Source: Oscillospiraceae bacterium (lineage in GTDB: Bacteria > Bacillota > Clostridia > Oscillospirales > Oscillospiraceae). From it: a stretch of DNA of 64,000 bases. Within the stretch, counting starts at the first letter, position 1; every line of letters starts with the position of its first letter. Positions 1-8,356 of the stretch are shown here, piece after piece. The stretch is from contig JAGARK010000016.1 of assembly GCA_017622295.1 (NCBI GenBank), positions 1-64,000 of the forward strand. The letters run 5' to 3'. The notes under the pieces were generated by a model that was given only the letters and a program-made list of their open reading frames with translations, ran no database searches and had not been told where the DNA came from. The translations under genes and the position numbers were made by a program.

Positions 1-91
1 GTCATGATATAAATATCTAGCGTTTTGAAGACATTGTAATTCAAACACCGTGATTTGTCAAAATAAATTAACCTAATTGGAGGAAGTATTC

Positions 92-523
92 ATGTCCACT
101 ACTCTGCTGAAGAAGGAGACCCTGGAGCGCAAGTGGTACGTCATCGATGCAGCCGGCAAGCCCCTGGGCCGTACCGCTGTCATCGCTGCCAACATCCTGC
201 GCGGCAAGCACAAGGTCGATTTCACTCCCAACGTTGACTGCGGCGATTACGTTATCGTCATCAACACCGATAAGGCTATTCTGACCGGCAAGAAGGCTGA
301 CCAGAAGAAGTACTACCGCGTTTCCGGCTGGATCGGCGGTCTGAAGGAAACCAAGGCTCGCGACATGATGGCTAACCGCTCCGACTACGCTATGGAGCTG
401 GCTATCAAGGGCATGCTGCCCAAGAACACTCTGGGCAAGAACGCCATGGGCCGTCTGCACCTGTACAAGGACGCTGAGCACGCTCACGCTGCTCAGAAGC
501 CCGAAGCCTGGACCCAGGACTAA
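92..523 (+). CDS. rplM: 50S ribosomal protein L13
   Basis: Structural protein of the large ribosomal subunit, binding 23S rRNA early in assembly. The 143-residue product has the family signatures: an N-terminal [14 protein letters not shown] stretch, a GDYVIVIN strand and a C-terminal [15 protein letters not shown] segment. The frame is open upstream of position 92, but an AGGAGG-like site (TTGGAGGAAG, 78-87) sits at the right distance from the ATG at 92, so MSTTLLKK is taken as the N-terminus. rpsI follows 17 bases downstream, the usual L13-S9 pair. Identification is secure; the operon promoter may lie before the window. Confidence 0.97.
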   Translation: MSTTLLKKETLERKWYVIDAAGKPLGRTAVIAANILRGKHKVDFTPNVDCGDYVIVINTDKAILTGKKADQKKYYRVSGWIGGLKETKARDMMANRSDYAMELAIKGMLPKNTLGKNAMGRLHLYKDAEHAHAAQKPEAWTQD

Positions 524-540
524 TTTGGAGGTAACAGATT

Positions 541-945
541 ATGTACGAGAGCAAGAAGAAGTATTTTTACGGCACCGGCCGTCGGAAGTCCTCCGTCGCC
601 CGTGTCCGCGTTTATGAGAACGGCACCGGCTCCATCATCATCAACGGTCGTGACATCGACGACTACTTTGGTCTGGAGACCCTGAAGCTGGTCGTTCGTC
701 AGCCCCTGAACACCACCGAGCTGGTTGGCAAGGTTGACGTTGTTGTCACCGTCGCCGGCGGCGGCGTTTCCGGCCAGGCCGGCGCTATCCGTCACGGCAT
801 TTCCCGTGCTCTGGTCACCCTGAATCCTGAGTACCGCGCATCCCTGAAGGCTGCCGGCTTCATGACTCGTGACCCCAGAATGAAGGAAAGAAAGAAGTAC
901 GGTCTGAAGGCCGCACGTCGCGCTCCCCAGTTCAGCAAGCGCTAA
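541..945 (+). CDS. rpsI: 30S ribosomal protein S9
   Basis: Small-subunit ribosomal protein whose C-terminal tail reaches the P-site tRNA. The 134-residue product shows the [13 protein letters not shown] start, the [15 protein letters not shown] core and a basic tail ending in FSKR, all diagnostic for S9. A GGAGG site lies just before the ATG. It is the second gene of the rplM-rpsI operon and is followed by a strong intrinsic terminator at about 977-1012. Confidence 0.97.
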   Translation: MYESKKKYFYGTGRRKSSVARVRVYENGTGSIIINGRDIDDYFGLETLKLVVRQPLNTTELVGKVDVVVTVAGGGVSGQAGAIRHGISRALVTLNPEYRASLKAAGFMTRDPRMKERKKYGLKAARRAPQFSKR

Positions 946-976
946 ACGAGAACTTTTTCGGCAAAAGAAACCTATC

Positions 977-1012
977 AAAAACCCTGAAATCATCCGATTT
1001 CAGGGTTTTTTC
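977..1012 (+). terminator. rho-independent terminator of rplM-rpsI
   Basis: The arms AAACCCTGAAAT and ATTTCAGGGTTT form a stem of about 12 bp around a short loop, followed by TTTTCTTTTTG. It lies 30 bases after the rpsI stop codon and closes the ribosomal protein operon. Confidence 0.9.
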
Positions 1013-1202
1013 TTTTTGTTTTGACTCATTCTGATAGATTTCGACCCTTAAAAATGGGTGACGGGACCACCCTTTTCTCCCCCCTTTAAGCTGGCATTCT
1101 CGCATACTATGTGATCCTTGACGGTGTTGCTGTTTACCGCAGAAAGAGATCAGCAGAATCATTTATAGTTTTTTAAGAATTATTCTCAATTCCCTTATTC
1201 CT

Positions 1203-1340
1203 TTGTCATAACCAGGGATTATCCTATATTTATAAAAGACAGCGGAAGCCGTGTCTGCTGGTCTTTCTCCTCTTTTCTATCTTTCTTTATTCCAAACCAA
1301 CATGAGCACCCCGCTGCACAAGCAGCGGGGTGCTTCTTTG
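1203..1340 (+). ncRNA. candidate small RNA: promoter directly followed by terminator
   Basis: This 420-base gap (946-1366) holds no convincing gene. A sigma-A type promoter is visible on the plus strand: TTGTCA at 1203-1208, a 16-base spacer and TATATT at 1225-1230. About 75 bases downstream is a GC-rich hairpin (arms GCACCCCGCTGC and GCAGCGGGGTGC, 1306-1333) followed by TTCTTTGATTT. A transcript of roughly 100 nt from about 1237 to 1340 would start with a small hairpin (GACAGCGG/CCGTGTC). No Shine-Dalgarno/start pair with a meaningful frame is seen. The hairpin could instead serve as terminator for the minus-strand gene at 1367-2215, although the T-rich side faces the plus strand. Confidence 0.4.
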
Positions 1341-1366
1341 ATTTGCTCCTTCTTGTCTGGATAAAG

Positions 1367-2215
1367 CTATGCAATTGGGCAATCATAGCGGATATAAACA
1401 TTGAATCCGCTGTGATTTGTTTCGCCTTTCTCGCCGACTGGTGCCGTATGCCACTTCGTAGCCACCAAAACAACATCCGGATCCGTGGGGTTCACGTAGA
1501 CCTCGTATTCTCCCTCATTGCTGACCAATGCACCGCGAGGAATCGTGTCATAGCCAGAAAACTCTGTAATCCCTGCAGAAACGAATCCAGCAGGAGCATC
1601 ACCTTCAGTCCGGATGCCGTAGGTGTTTTCCATCTTTTCGTAGTATTCGTGGTTGACATCGGGGTACGTTCCATAATCTGCAGCACTCCACATGGAGATG
1701 TAATACTCGCCATTATAGCAAACAAGGTCTTTTCCGCGGAGCCGTGCATCGACATAGCGAACATAGGCATTGTGCGGCTCTGTTCTGTTCAGCGTTCCAG
1801 TCGCATCAACCTTTCCGTCGGTAGAAACTTCGTGATACACATAGATCCATTCCGGCATATCTGGATTGGTATAGTAGGGACATTCTTCGAAACCACCAAC
1901 ACTGGTTTCTCCAGCAAGTTCAAATCCATCTGGCAATTCATCAGATACTGCAAGGTACGAAGAAATATAATAATCAATCCCGTTCACGATAAGTGATGGA
2001 GGACCATCACCGGGAGCCATCGTCTCTTTGGGGGACTCTGGTTGATGAAAAAATATAGTGGGTATTGCAAGGGCTATCACCAGAAACAGACAGGCTGCAA
2101 AAGTTCCCCATTTGAGCCGTACCGGATGCCTGTATTTTCGACGTAGGGCTTCTACAGTCTGAATCATATCATCATCGATCCCGGCAAGAGAATCAATCAC
2201 TTTATCCTTATTCAT
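1367..2215 (-). CDS. single-pass membrane protein, probable anti-sigma partner of the ECF sigma factor
   Basis: A 282-residue protein with a short charged cytoplasmic N-terminus (about 1-35), one transmembrane helix (about 36-57, FAACLFLVIALAIPTIFF) and a large Tyr-rich extracytoplasmic domain. Its ATG overlaps the stop of the upstream sigma gene (ATGA), so the two are translationally coupled. This arrangement is typical of ECF sigma/anti-sigma pairs, and the N-terminal part is the likely sigma-binding region. I do not recognise the outer domain and see no zinc-finger (ZAS) motif. The role as anti-sigma factor is inferred from topology and context only. Confidence 0.6.
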   Translation of the reverse strand: MNKDKVIDSLAGIDDDMIQTVEALRRKYRHPVRLKWGTFAACLFLVIALAIPTIFFHQPESPKETMAPGDGPPSLIVNGIDYYISSYLAVSDELPDGFELAGETSVGGFEECPYYTNPDMPEWIYVYHEVSTDGKVDATGTLNRTEPHNAYVRYVDARLRGKDLVCYNGEYYISMWSAADYGTYPDVNHEYYEKMENTYGIRTEGDAPAGFVSAGITEFSGYDTIPRGALVSNEGEYEVYVNPTDPDVVLVATKWHTAPVGEKGETNHSGFNVYIRYDCPIA

Positions 2216-2772
2216 AAATCAAACCCCTCCTTTGCGAGATATGCCTTGAGGCTTTGGCGGGTACGGTACAGCATACTCTTGGCTTTTGATTCGCTCATTC
2301 CGCAGTATGCAGCGACTTCTTTGAGCGAGTCAAAGAAATAGTACCTGCCTATGAATGTGTTTCGGCTATCATTAGGAAGTGTACGCAGAAATCGATTGAT
2401 CGCATCGACCAGCAGTTTGGCTTCCAGTTCCTGTTCCGGAGTGGTAGCGTCAGAAAAACTGTCGCCCAGTTCTTCCAGAGAAATGGCATACTGGGAAGCG
2501 TAGCGTTTCAAACGGTTCTTCTTTCGGAACATATCAATGGTTATCTGCCGGGTGATTTTGCTTAGGTATGTGGACAAAACACTCGGTCTATTGGTTGGCA
2601 TAGAGTTCCATGCTGCAAAATATGTATCGTTGACACACAACTGGCTATCCTCATAGTCTGCCAGAATGTTATATGCTATCTTCGCCAGATATGATCCGTA
2701 TTTCATTTGAGTCTGGTGTATCGCATCTTCATTACGATCCCAGTAGAGATTAACGATCTGCTCGTCTTTCAT
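2212..2772 (-). CDS. ECF-type RNA polymerase sigma factor
   Basis: A 186-residue sigma-70 family protein with region 2 (about 20-95, containing YLSKITRQITIDMFRKKNRLKR) and region 4 (about 115-180, with an HTH ending in SESKAKSMLYRTRQSLKAYL). The lack of regions 1 and 3 and the short length place it among ECF or ECF-like factors. It probably directs RNA polymerase to a small regulon, including its own operon. The downstream membrane protein overlaps by 4 bases. The start is supported by a GGGAGGTG site just before the ATG. The signal sensed is unknown. Confidence 0.85.
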   Translation of the reverse strand: MKDEQIVNLYWDRNEDAIHQTQMKYGSYLAKIAYNILADYEDSQLCVNDTYFAAWNSMPTNRPSVLSTYLSKITRQITIDMFRKKNRLKRYASQYAISLEELGDSFSDATTPEQELEAKLLVDAINRFLRTLPNDSRNTFIGRYYFFDSLKEVAAYCGMSESKAKSMLYRTRQSLKAYLAKEGFDL

Positions 2773-3036
2773 AGGCGCACCTCCCTTCCCGTTTGTTTCT
2801 TTTCAGGCGCCTTTACTATATATCCCGTCATCGAATTTGTTTGGTTTTATGATTTCAAAATAATTTTCATACTTATGTACCTCATCAATGATCTTATCTA
2901 CTGATGGTATTTGTTTGGATCCATACCACATCCGCTCCGCGGCACACTATGCACCCCAAAAAGCGGCATTCACGCCACCATACGATTCTCGGTCGTAAAT
3001 GCACGGTTTCGGGATTTTTTCTTCGCTCTTTTACTA
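2773..3036. other. intergenic region between the ECF sigma operon and pgi terminator
   Basis: No gene is supported here. On the minus strand a TATATAGT sequence at about 2815-2822 could be the -10 of the ECF sigma operon, but no well-spaced -35 of house-keeping type is present, which would fit an ECF-dependent promoter. The remainder is AT-rich near the sigma gene and otherwise without recognisable features. Confidence 0.4.
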
Positions 3037-3041
3037 AAAAG

Positions 3042-3074
3042 CAGGGATGGGAATCGTTGATTCCCATCCCTGTG
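3042..3074 (-). terminator. terminator downstream of pgi
   Basis: The arms CAGGGATGGGAATC and GATTCCCATCCCTG form a long perfect stem with a tiny loop. Read on the minus strand it is followed by CTTTTTAG. It lies just beyond the pgi stop codon. Confidence 0.88.
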
Positions 3075-3087
3075 TGTATTATGTATC

Positions 3088-4668
3088 TCAGATGTTCAGC
3101 AGATCGCTGTAAACCTTCAGTGCGCCGTCGGTGTTGTGGGCCAGGACCTTCTTTGCAAGAACCTTACCCAGCTGCACGCCTTCCTGGTCGAAGGAATTGA
3201 CGTTCCATGCGAAGCCCTGGAACATGACCTTGTTCTCAAAGTGGGCCAGCAGCGCGCCCAGTGCCTTGGGGGTCAGCTTCTCGCCAATGATGATGCTGGA
3301 GGGACGGCCGCCGGCAAAGCGCTTGTTGGCATCATCGTCTTCCTTGCCGCAGGCAAAGGCCACGATCTGTGCTGCCACATTGGCACAGAGCTTCTGCTGG
3401 CTGGTGGAGCCCTGGATCACAACGTCGGAGCCCATCTGGCTGTTCTTGAAGCCGACGAACTGCAGAGGAACGATGTCGGTGCCCTGGTGCAGCAGCTGAT
3501 AGAAGGAGTGCTGACCATTGGTGCCGGGCTCGCCGAAGATGATGGGACCGGTGGCATAGTTCACGGGCTCACCGAAGCGGTTGACGGACTTGCCGTTGGA
3601 TTCCATATCCAGCTGCTGCAGATGTGCGGGGAAACGGCTCAGAGCCTGGGAGTAAGGCAGCACAGCGGTATTCTGCATACCCAGAACATTTCGCTCGTAG
3701 ACACCGATCAGGGCGTCCAGCATGGCGGGGTTCTTCAGCAGGTCCTCGTTCTTGGACAGGGCATCTGCTTCGGCAGCGCCGTCCAGGAACTGGGAGAAGA
3801 CATCGGGGCCGAAGGCCAGGGACAGCACGCAGCCGCCGACGCCGGAGGAGGAGGAATAACGGCCGCCGATGTAGTCATCCATGAAGAAGGCTGCCAGGTA
3901 GTCGGCAGAAGCCGCCAGAGGAGAGGTCTCGGATGTGACAGCCACCATGTGGTTGGAGGGATTCAGTCCGGCCTTGATCAGAGCATCCTTAACGAAGGAC
4001 TCGTTGGTCAGGGTCTCCAGGGTGGTGCCGGACTTGGACACCAGAACGAACAGAGAGTGGGCCAGATCCAGGGTGCACAGAACGCCTGCGGCATCATCGG
4101 GGTCAACATTGGAGATGAAAGCGGCCTTCATCTTCAGGGTGCCCTGCACCTTTGCCCAGTTTTCCAGAGCCAGATAGATTGCCCGGGGGCCCAGGTCGGA
4201 GCCGCCGATGCCGATCTGGCAGACGGTGGTAAACTTCTCGCCTGCAGCGTTGGTGATCTCGCCGTTATGGACCTTGGCAGCAAATTCAGCGATCTTCTTC
4301 TGCTCGCCCATGTAGAACTCGCGCTTGTCAACGCCGTCGGCGATGACAGCCTCGCCCAGCTGACCGCGGCACATATGGTGCAGCACGCGGCGCTTTTCGC
4401 CGGTGTTGATGATTTCGCCGTTGTACAGAGCGGCGAACTTCTCAGTCAGCTGTGCTTCCTGGGCAAACTTGGAGAGGATGGCAAGGATCTTGTCATCAAC
4501 AGGTCTTGCGCCGTAGTTGAAATCAAGGCCTTCGCCCATGGGCGCGGAATAATTCTTCACGCGGTCTGCGCCGTTCTCGCCGGACATGGCCGCGACCAGA
4601 TTAACACGCTCGGCGTTCAGAAGCTCCTGATAGGAAGTCAGGGTGTCCATGTTTTTCCAGGTGATCAT
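3088..4668 (-). CDS. pgi: glucose-6-phosphate isomerase
   Basis: Cytoplasmic enzyme interconverting glucose 6-phosphate and fructose 6-phosphate in glycolysis and gluconeogenesis. The 526-residue product has the SIS-type sugar-phosphate core: IGIGGSDLGPRA (about 155), VSKSGTTLETLTN (about 210), GGRYSSSSGVGG (about 268) and the C-terminal QGFAWNVNSFDQEGVQLGK signature with the active-site lysine. A GAGGAGG-type site precedes the ATG. The gene is monocistronic: it has its own promoter (4724-4752) and terminator (3042-3074). Confidence 0.96.
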   Translation of the reverse strand: MITWKNMDTLTSYQELLNAERVNLVAAMSGENGADRVKNYSAPMGEGLDFNYGARPVDDKILAILSKFAQEAQLTEKFAALYNGEIINTGEKRRVLHHMCRGQLGEAVIADGVDKREFYMGEQKKIAEFAAKVHNGEITNAAGEKFTTVCQIGIGGSDLGPRAIYLALENWAKVQGTLKMKAAFISNVDPDDAAGVLCTLDLAHSLFVLVSKSGTTLETLTNESFVKDALIKAGLNPSNHMVAVTSETSPLAASADYLAAFFMDDYIGGRYSSSSGVGGCVLSLAFGPDVFSQFLDGAAEADALSKNEDLLKNPAMLDALIGVYERNVLGMQNTAVLPYSQALSRFPAHLQQLDMESNGKSVNRFGEPVNYATGPIIFGEPGTNGQHSFYQLLHQGTDIVPLQFVGFKNSQMGSDVVIQGSTSQQKLCANVAAQIVAFACGKEDDDANKRFAGGRPSSIIIGEKLTPKALGALLAHFENKVMFQGFAWNVNSFDQEGVQLGKVLAKKVLAHNTDGALKVYSDLLNI

Positions 4669-4723
4669 GTGGATTTCCTCCTCAAAATATGTAAGTCAGT
4701 TTTGCTTTTGTTCAATCCACATA

Positions 4724-4752
4724 ATTATACAATCAATTTCGGGAGATTTCAA
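4724..4752 (-). promoter_or_regulatory. pgi promoter
   Basis: On the minus strand: -35 TTGAAA (plus 4747-4752), a 17-base spacer and -10 TATAAT (plus 4724-4729), about 55 bases before the pgi start codon. Confidence 0.75.
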
Positions 4753-4842
4753 GCACACGCTGTATTTCTTTTAAAAAAGGATGGCATTTTTTATTCTATT
4801 CTTGTACAATAGTAACAGGAATCATCAAAGGAGGTACTACTT

Positions 4843-6630
4843 ATGAAAAAACTAACACTCCTGCTTCTTATGCTGGTAACGCTTTGCTGCCTACTGCCCC
4901 TGACGGTTTCGGCAGCAGAACAGAGCGGCACCTGCGGCGAGAATCTGACCTGGACACTGGATGACGCAGGAACCCTGACCATCTCCGGTACCGGCCCCAT
5001 GGAGGAGTACCGGCATTACCCTCCCTGGGAAGGCAGTGCTGCCAGTGTGACTTCCATTGTAATTGAAGAAGGTGTTACCACGATCTGCGGCAGTGCATTT
5101 TATAATTGCTCCAATGCAGTCTCCGTATCCATTCCCGATGGCATTACCTCCATCGGCAAAGGCGCGTTTTCCCAATGCGCCGGTCTGACCGGGATCACAA
5201 TTCCTGACAGCGTGCTCACCATTGGAGAATCTGCTTTTTACGGCTGCAGCAATCTGACTGACATTACGCTTTCCAGTTCCCTCTCTGTCATTGAAGAAGC
5301 GGTATTTCATAAATGCAGTACTTTGGCAGGAATCCGGATTCCGGACAGCGTGACCACCATCTCCAGTCAGGCCTTCAGCTACTGCAGCAGTCTGACCAAT
5401 GTGATCCTTGGCGCAAACGTCGCGGAAATCGCTCCCAATGCTTTCAATGAATGTAATCATCTGGTAAACTTCAGCATCGGTAGCCCCAATCCCCTATTAT
5501 CCGCCCAGCATGGTGTGCTTTTTGATGCCGATCTGAGTACCTTAATCCTTGCTCCCCGGGGCATTCAGGGTCACTATACCATTCCGGAAACTGTCATCGA
5601 CATCGCTGATTCCGCCTTCACGGAATGTAATGGCCTGAGCGGTGTGACCTTTCACTCCGATGTCAGCTCCATCGGCAGCAATGCATTTGCATACTGTGAT
5701 AATCTGAAGGATGTGATCATCGCAGAAGGTGTTGACGCCATCGGAGAGCGCGCTTTCTTCTCGTGCAACGCTCTGACCAGCATCACCATCCCTGGCAGCG
5801 TTCTGACGATCGGAAAAAGCGCTTTTGAAGACTGCACCGCTCTGACGGATGCGACCCTCTGTGAAGGCATCCTCACCATCGGCTCAGATGCCTTCTACAA
5901 TTGCGAAAGCCTGCGTGAGATCACCATCCCCGACAGCGTCACAGAGCTGGGTTTCGGTGCATTCTGCAAATGCTACGATCTGACCAGCGCCACAGTCGGA
6001 TGCGGTATCACTGCCCTCCAGTACTCAACCTTTGAGCTGTGTACTGCGATGAAGGAAGTGACACTGCCTGACGGTCTGCTGACCATTGGCAGGTACTGTT
6101 TCCAGGACTGCGGTCAGCTGACCCAGATCACCATTCCCGACAGCGTGACGACCATTGAATACAACGCGTTTTCCACTTGCAGTGAGATGAAAACCGTAAT
6201 CATCGGCAGCGGTGTTTCCGAGATCCAAACCAAAGCATTCCAACTGTGCCGGAATCTGGAAAAGGTTTATTTCACAGGTAATGCCCCCTCCTTCCCCAAA
6301 AACGGTAAAGGTGCATTCGATACCGTCACAGCGACTGTCTATTACCCCGCCGGCAACATCACCTGGACCGAGGACGTTATGTCCCAGGCATCCAAAGGTG
6401 CCACCCTCACCTGGGTTCCCAATTTTGGACAGATCCACCCCGGTGATCTGGACGGCGACGGCATGGTAAACGATGTGGACGTGGCTCGGCTGCTGTGGTA
6501 TACCCTTTTCCCGGACAGCTATACACTCAACGGCAATGCCGACTTCAATGGCGACGGCATGGTCAATGACGCGGACGTCGCCTACCTCCTGTGGCATACC
6601 CTCTTCCCCGATCAGTATCCCATCAACTGA
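4843..6630 (+). CDS. secreted BspA-type leucine-rich repeat protein with C-terminal dockerin
   Basis: A 595-residue extracellular protein. It has a signal peptide (about 1-24, cleavage after VSA), a short beta domain, then about 15 LRR_5/BspA repeats (about 75-500) with the recurring pattern ITIPDSVTTIG..AF..C..L. A linker (NITWTEDV) leads to a duplicated dockerin-like calcium-binding module at 535-595, with two DxDGDGxVNDxDV loops each followed by LLWxTLFPD. BspA LRR proteins bind surfaces or host proteins. Dockerins normally bind cohesins, but no cohesin gene is in this window. A second protein with the same C-terminal module is at 49866-51512. A good ribosome site (AAGGAGG) precedes the ATG. 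Confidence 0.88.
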   Translation: MKKLTLLLLMLVTLCCLLPLTVSAAEQSGTCGENLTWTLDDAGTLTISGTGPMEEYRHYPPWEGSAASVTSIVIEEGVTTICGSAFYNCSNAVSVSIPDGITSIGKGAFSQCAGLTGITIPDSVLTIGESAFYGCSNLTDITLSSSLSVIEEAVFHKCSTLAGIRIPDSVTTISSQAFSYCSSLTNVILGANVAEIAPNAFNECNHLVNFSIGSPNPLLSAQHGVLFDADLSTLILAPRGIQGHYTIPETVIDIADSAFTECNGLSGVTFHSDVSSIGSNAFAYCDNLKDVIIAEGVDAIGERAFFSCNALTSITIPGSVLTIGKSAFEDCTALTDATLCEGILTIGSDAFYNCESLREITIPDSVTELGFGAFCKCYDLTSATVGCGITALQYSTFELCTAMKEVTLPDGLLTIGRYCFQDCGQLTQITIPDSVTTIEYNAFSTCSEMKTVIIGSGVSEIQTKAFQLCRNLEKVYFTGNAPSFPKNGKGAFDTVTATVYYPAGNITWTEDVMSQASKGATLTWVPNFGQIHPGDLDGDGMVNDVDVARLLWYTLFPDSYTLNGNADFNGDGMVNDADVAYLLWHTLFPDQYPIN

Positions 6631-6631
6631 C

Positions 6632-6664
6632 AAAAAAGAACCGCCCACCGGGCGGTTCTTTTTT
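6632..6664. terminator. bidirectional terminator between the LRR-dockerin gene and the lipoprotein gene
   Basis: A perfect AAGAACCGCCC/GGGCGGTTCTT stem with a 3-base loop, flanked by A-tract and T-tract. It can stop transcription from both convergent genes. Confidence 0.9.
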
Positions 6665-6671
6665 GCGCTAA

Positions 6672-7250
6672 TTAGTTGACCACAGCGTTGTACTGGATGG
6701 AGTTGACCACGCCGTTTTCCAGGATCACGGTCAGGGTGCAGTCGCCGGAAGTCACGACGTAGGCGTTCTTGCCGTTGAAGTTTTCAGCGCCGTAGGCCTT
6801 CTCAACCTCGGCCTGGGATGCGCCAATGTAGATGCCCTCCTCGGTCTCCACGCTGTCATCCACCAGCCACAGGCAGTAGACATAGTCGGTGTCGCCCTCA
6901 GGATAGGTCTGCAGGTAGAAGCTGCCGTAGTAATAGGTCTTGTCCAGACCCTCAAAGGCGCAGCTCTCTTCCTCGGTGTACTTTTTTGCCTCGCCCAGGG
7001 CCTCAACGATGGGGCCGGCTTCGGCGTTCATGGCGATCTTGGTGCCGCCATAGGTGAAGGTGTAAGCTTCACCGGCAGGAGCGGCGTTTTCTGTAGGAGC
7101 ATCGGTTGCAGCGGCATCACCATTGGAGACAACGGCGCCGTTGTTGACGGGAGCATTGGTGGCTGCGGGATCTTCGGTTTCCTTGCCGCCGCAGGCAGCC
7201 AGGGTGCAGATCATAACCAGCACCAGCATCAGGCTGATAAATTTCTTCAT
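6672..7250 (-). CDS. lipoprotein of unknown function, end of the Dlt-like operon
   Basis: A 192-residue predicted lipoprotein with a lipobox (LAAC, Cys19) after a hydrophobic leader. It is followed by a disordered Ala/Thr/Asn-rich linker (about 25-70) and a globular C-terminal domain (about 72-192) with a conserved-looking stretch DYVYCLWLVDDSVETEEGIY. I do not recognise the domain. It begins 22 bases after the SGNH gene stop and shares its operon, so it may act at the membrane surface with the MBOAT/SGNH machinery. That link rests on position alone. Confidence 0.75.
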   Translation of the reverse strand: MKKFISLMLVLVMICTLAACGGKETEDPAATNAPVNNGAVVSNGDAAATDAPTENAAPAGEAYTFTYGGTKIAMNAEAGPIVEALGEAKKYTEEESCAFEGLDKTYYYGSFYLQTYPEGDTDYVYCLWLVDDSVETEEGIYIGASQAEVEKAYGAENFNGKNAYVVTSGDCTLTVILENGVVNSIQYNAVVN

Positions 7251-7272
7251 AATGGGTTCCTCCTAAAAAATA

Positions 7273-8346
7273 TCACTTTTGGGCAGCGTAGGCTGCCTCC
7301 AGTTCGGCTTTTTGTGCGTCGTAGGCCGCGGTCTTCTCCGCCCAAAGGGCGCTGAGCCCGGCATCACTGCGCCGGTCTGCAACGCCGCATTCCTCGGATA
7401 GGATTCTGCCGAAATAAGACGACAGCTTCTCCGCACCGTAGACATTCAGGTGCAGGCCGGTGTCATAGGTATCGGTATTCCAGTCGATACCGATTTCCTC
7501 CTGATGATTCAGGAAGTTGATGTACAACAGGTCATTTTCCTCGGCATAGGCAACCATCTGCTGGTCCCATTCGTCCCACCACACGGGAGACAATGACGGG
7601 GCCTTGATGAGTACCAGCTGGGTGCCGTGGGCCTTGCAAAGCTCCACCATCCGGTCCAGATACTCGTAGCAGCTGGGAGCGAATTCATAGTCCACCAGAG
7701 GCCGCTCCACATGCTCGTCCTCCAGGGGCTTGACCCCCACCTGCATCAGATAGCCGTTGTGGGAAACGGTGTCCCGCTTCAGCCAGTACCGGAAGTCCTC
7801 GGCTGTCAGCTCGCTCCAGCGGTCGTGGTAGCGCAGCAGCGGGAACAGGTACATCCACATGGCTTCCTTCTCCCGCTCCTCCTGAGTCATGGAGGCCAGA
7901 ATGGAATTGACTTTGGAATCAGACCAGCGCATACCGTCCAGGGTCATGCGGTTGTAGGCCTCTCTCTGGCTGGAGCTGCCGGTACTCTTGGGGGTGTCGT
8001 ACTTCATGGAGAGCACGTTGAAGACGATGACATCGGGGGTTTCGTACTTGAAGGTCTCCTCCATCAGATAGTAGGACTGCCAGATCAGCTGCTGGGCACT
8101 GCCCCGGATGTAGGACGTGATGCCATACTCCTCCCAGAGAGTGATGGGAGAGAAATTCTCATAGACCTCACAGTCGCCGATGAAGACCACGTCATGGTTG
8201 GGCTCTTCTTCATAGTACTCGGCGATCAGGGCGCCCTCCCTGACGTCGGTCATGTACTTGGGCACAAGCAGCATCTGCAGCAGCCACAGGAGCACTAGTC
8301 CGATGGCCAGCGCGGCCGCAAAAATTGCAATGGATTTCTTTTTCAC
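7273..8346 (-). CDS. DltD-like SGNH-fold membrane-anchored protein with Cys in place of the nucleophile Ser
   Basis: A 357-residue protein with one N-terminal transmembrane helix (about 5-28) and an extracytoplasmic SGNH/GDSL-type domain. Block I reads FIGDCEVYENFSP, so Cys59 stands where the family has Ser. The C-terminal catalytic pair is present as DTGLHLN (Asp295, His299). The GTG start at 8346 is chosen because GAGGAGG lies 3-4 bases upstream and because it leaves a 10-base gap after the MBOAT gene. In Dlt and alginate systems such partners work with the MBOAT protein in acyl or aminoacyl transfer. The ends of the protein (Ala/Lys-rich last 30 residues) look like a helical tail. Confidence 0.78.
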   Translation of the reverse strand: MKKKSIAIFAAALAIGLVLLWLLQMLLVPKYMTDVREGALIAEYYEEEPNHDVVFIGDCEVYENFSPITLWEEYGITSYIRGSAQQLIWQSYYLMEETFKYETPDVIVFNVLSMKYDTPKSTGSSSQREAYNRMTLDGMRWSDSKVNSILASMTQEEREKEAMWMYLFPLLRYHDRWSELTAEDFRYWLKRDTVSHNGYLMQVGVKPLEDEHVERPLVDYEFAPSCYEYLDRMVELCKAHGTQLVLIKAPSLSPVWWDEWDQQMVAYAEENDLLYINFLNHQEEIGIDWNTDTYDTGLHLNVYGAEKLSSYFGRILSEECGVADRRSDAGLSALWAEKTAAYDAQKAELEAAYAAQK

Positions 8347-8356
8347 GGCTGCCTCC

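Noticed and set aside
1-91. Search for a ribosomal protein leader or L13-binding structure before rplM
   Set aside because: Only 91 bases are available and no clear stem is visible; the true leader likely extends beyond the window.
3136-4812. Long open frame on the plus strand opposite pgi
   Set aside because: Antisense shadow of a GC-rich gene: low-complexity composition rich in Gly, Ala, His and Gln, no family motif, no ribosome site. pgi on the other strand is certain.
4843-6630. Repeated short sequences (ATCACCATCCCCGACAGCGTC-like) as a CRISPR or DNA repeat array
   Set aside because: The near-repeats are spaced by about 69 bases because they encode LRR units (ITIPDSV); there are no identical repeats with unique spacers.
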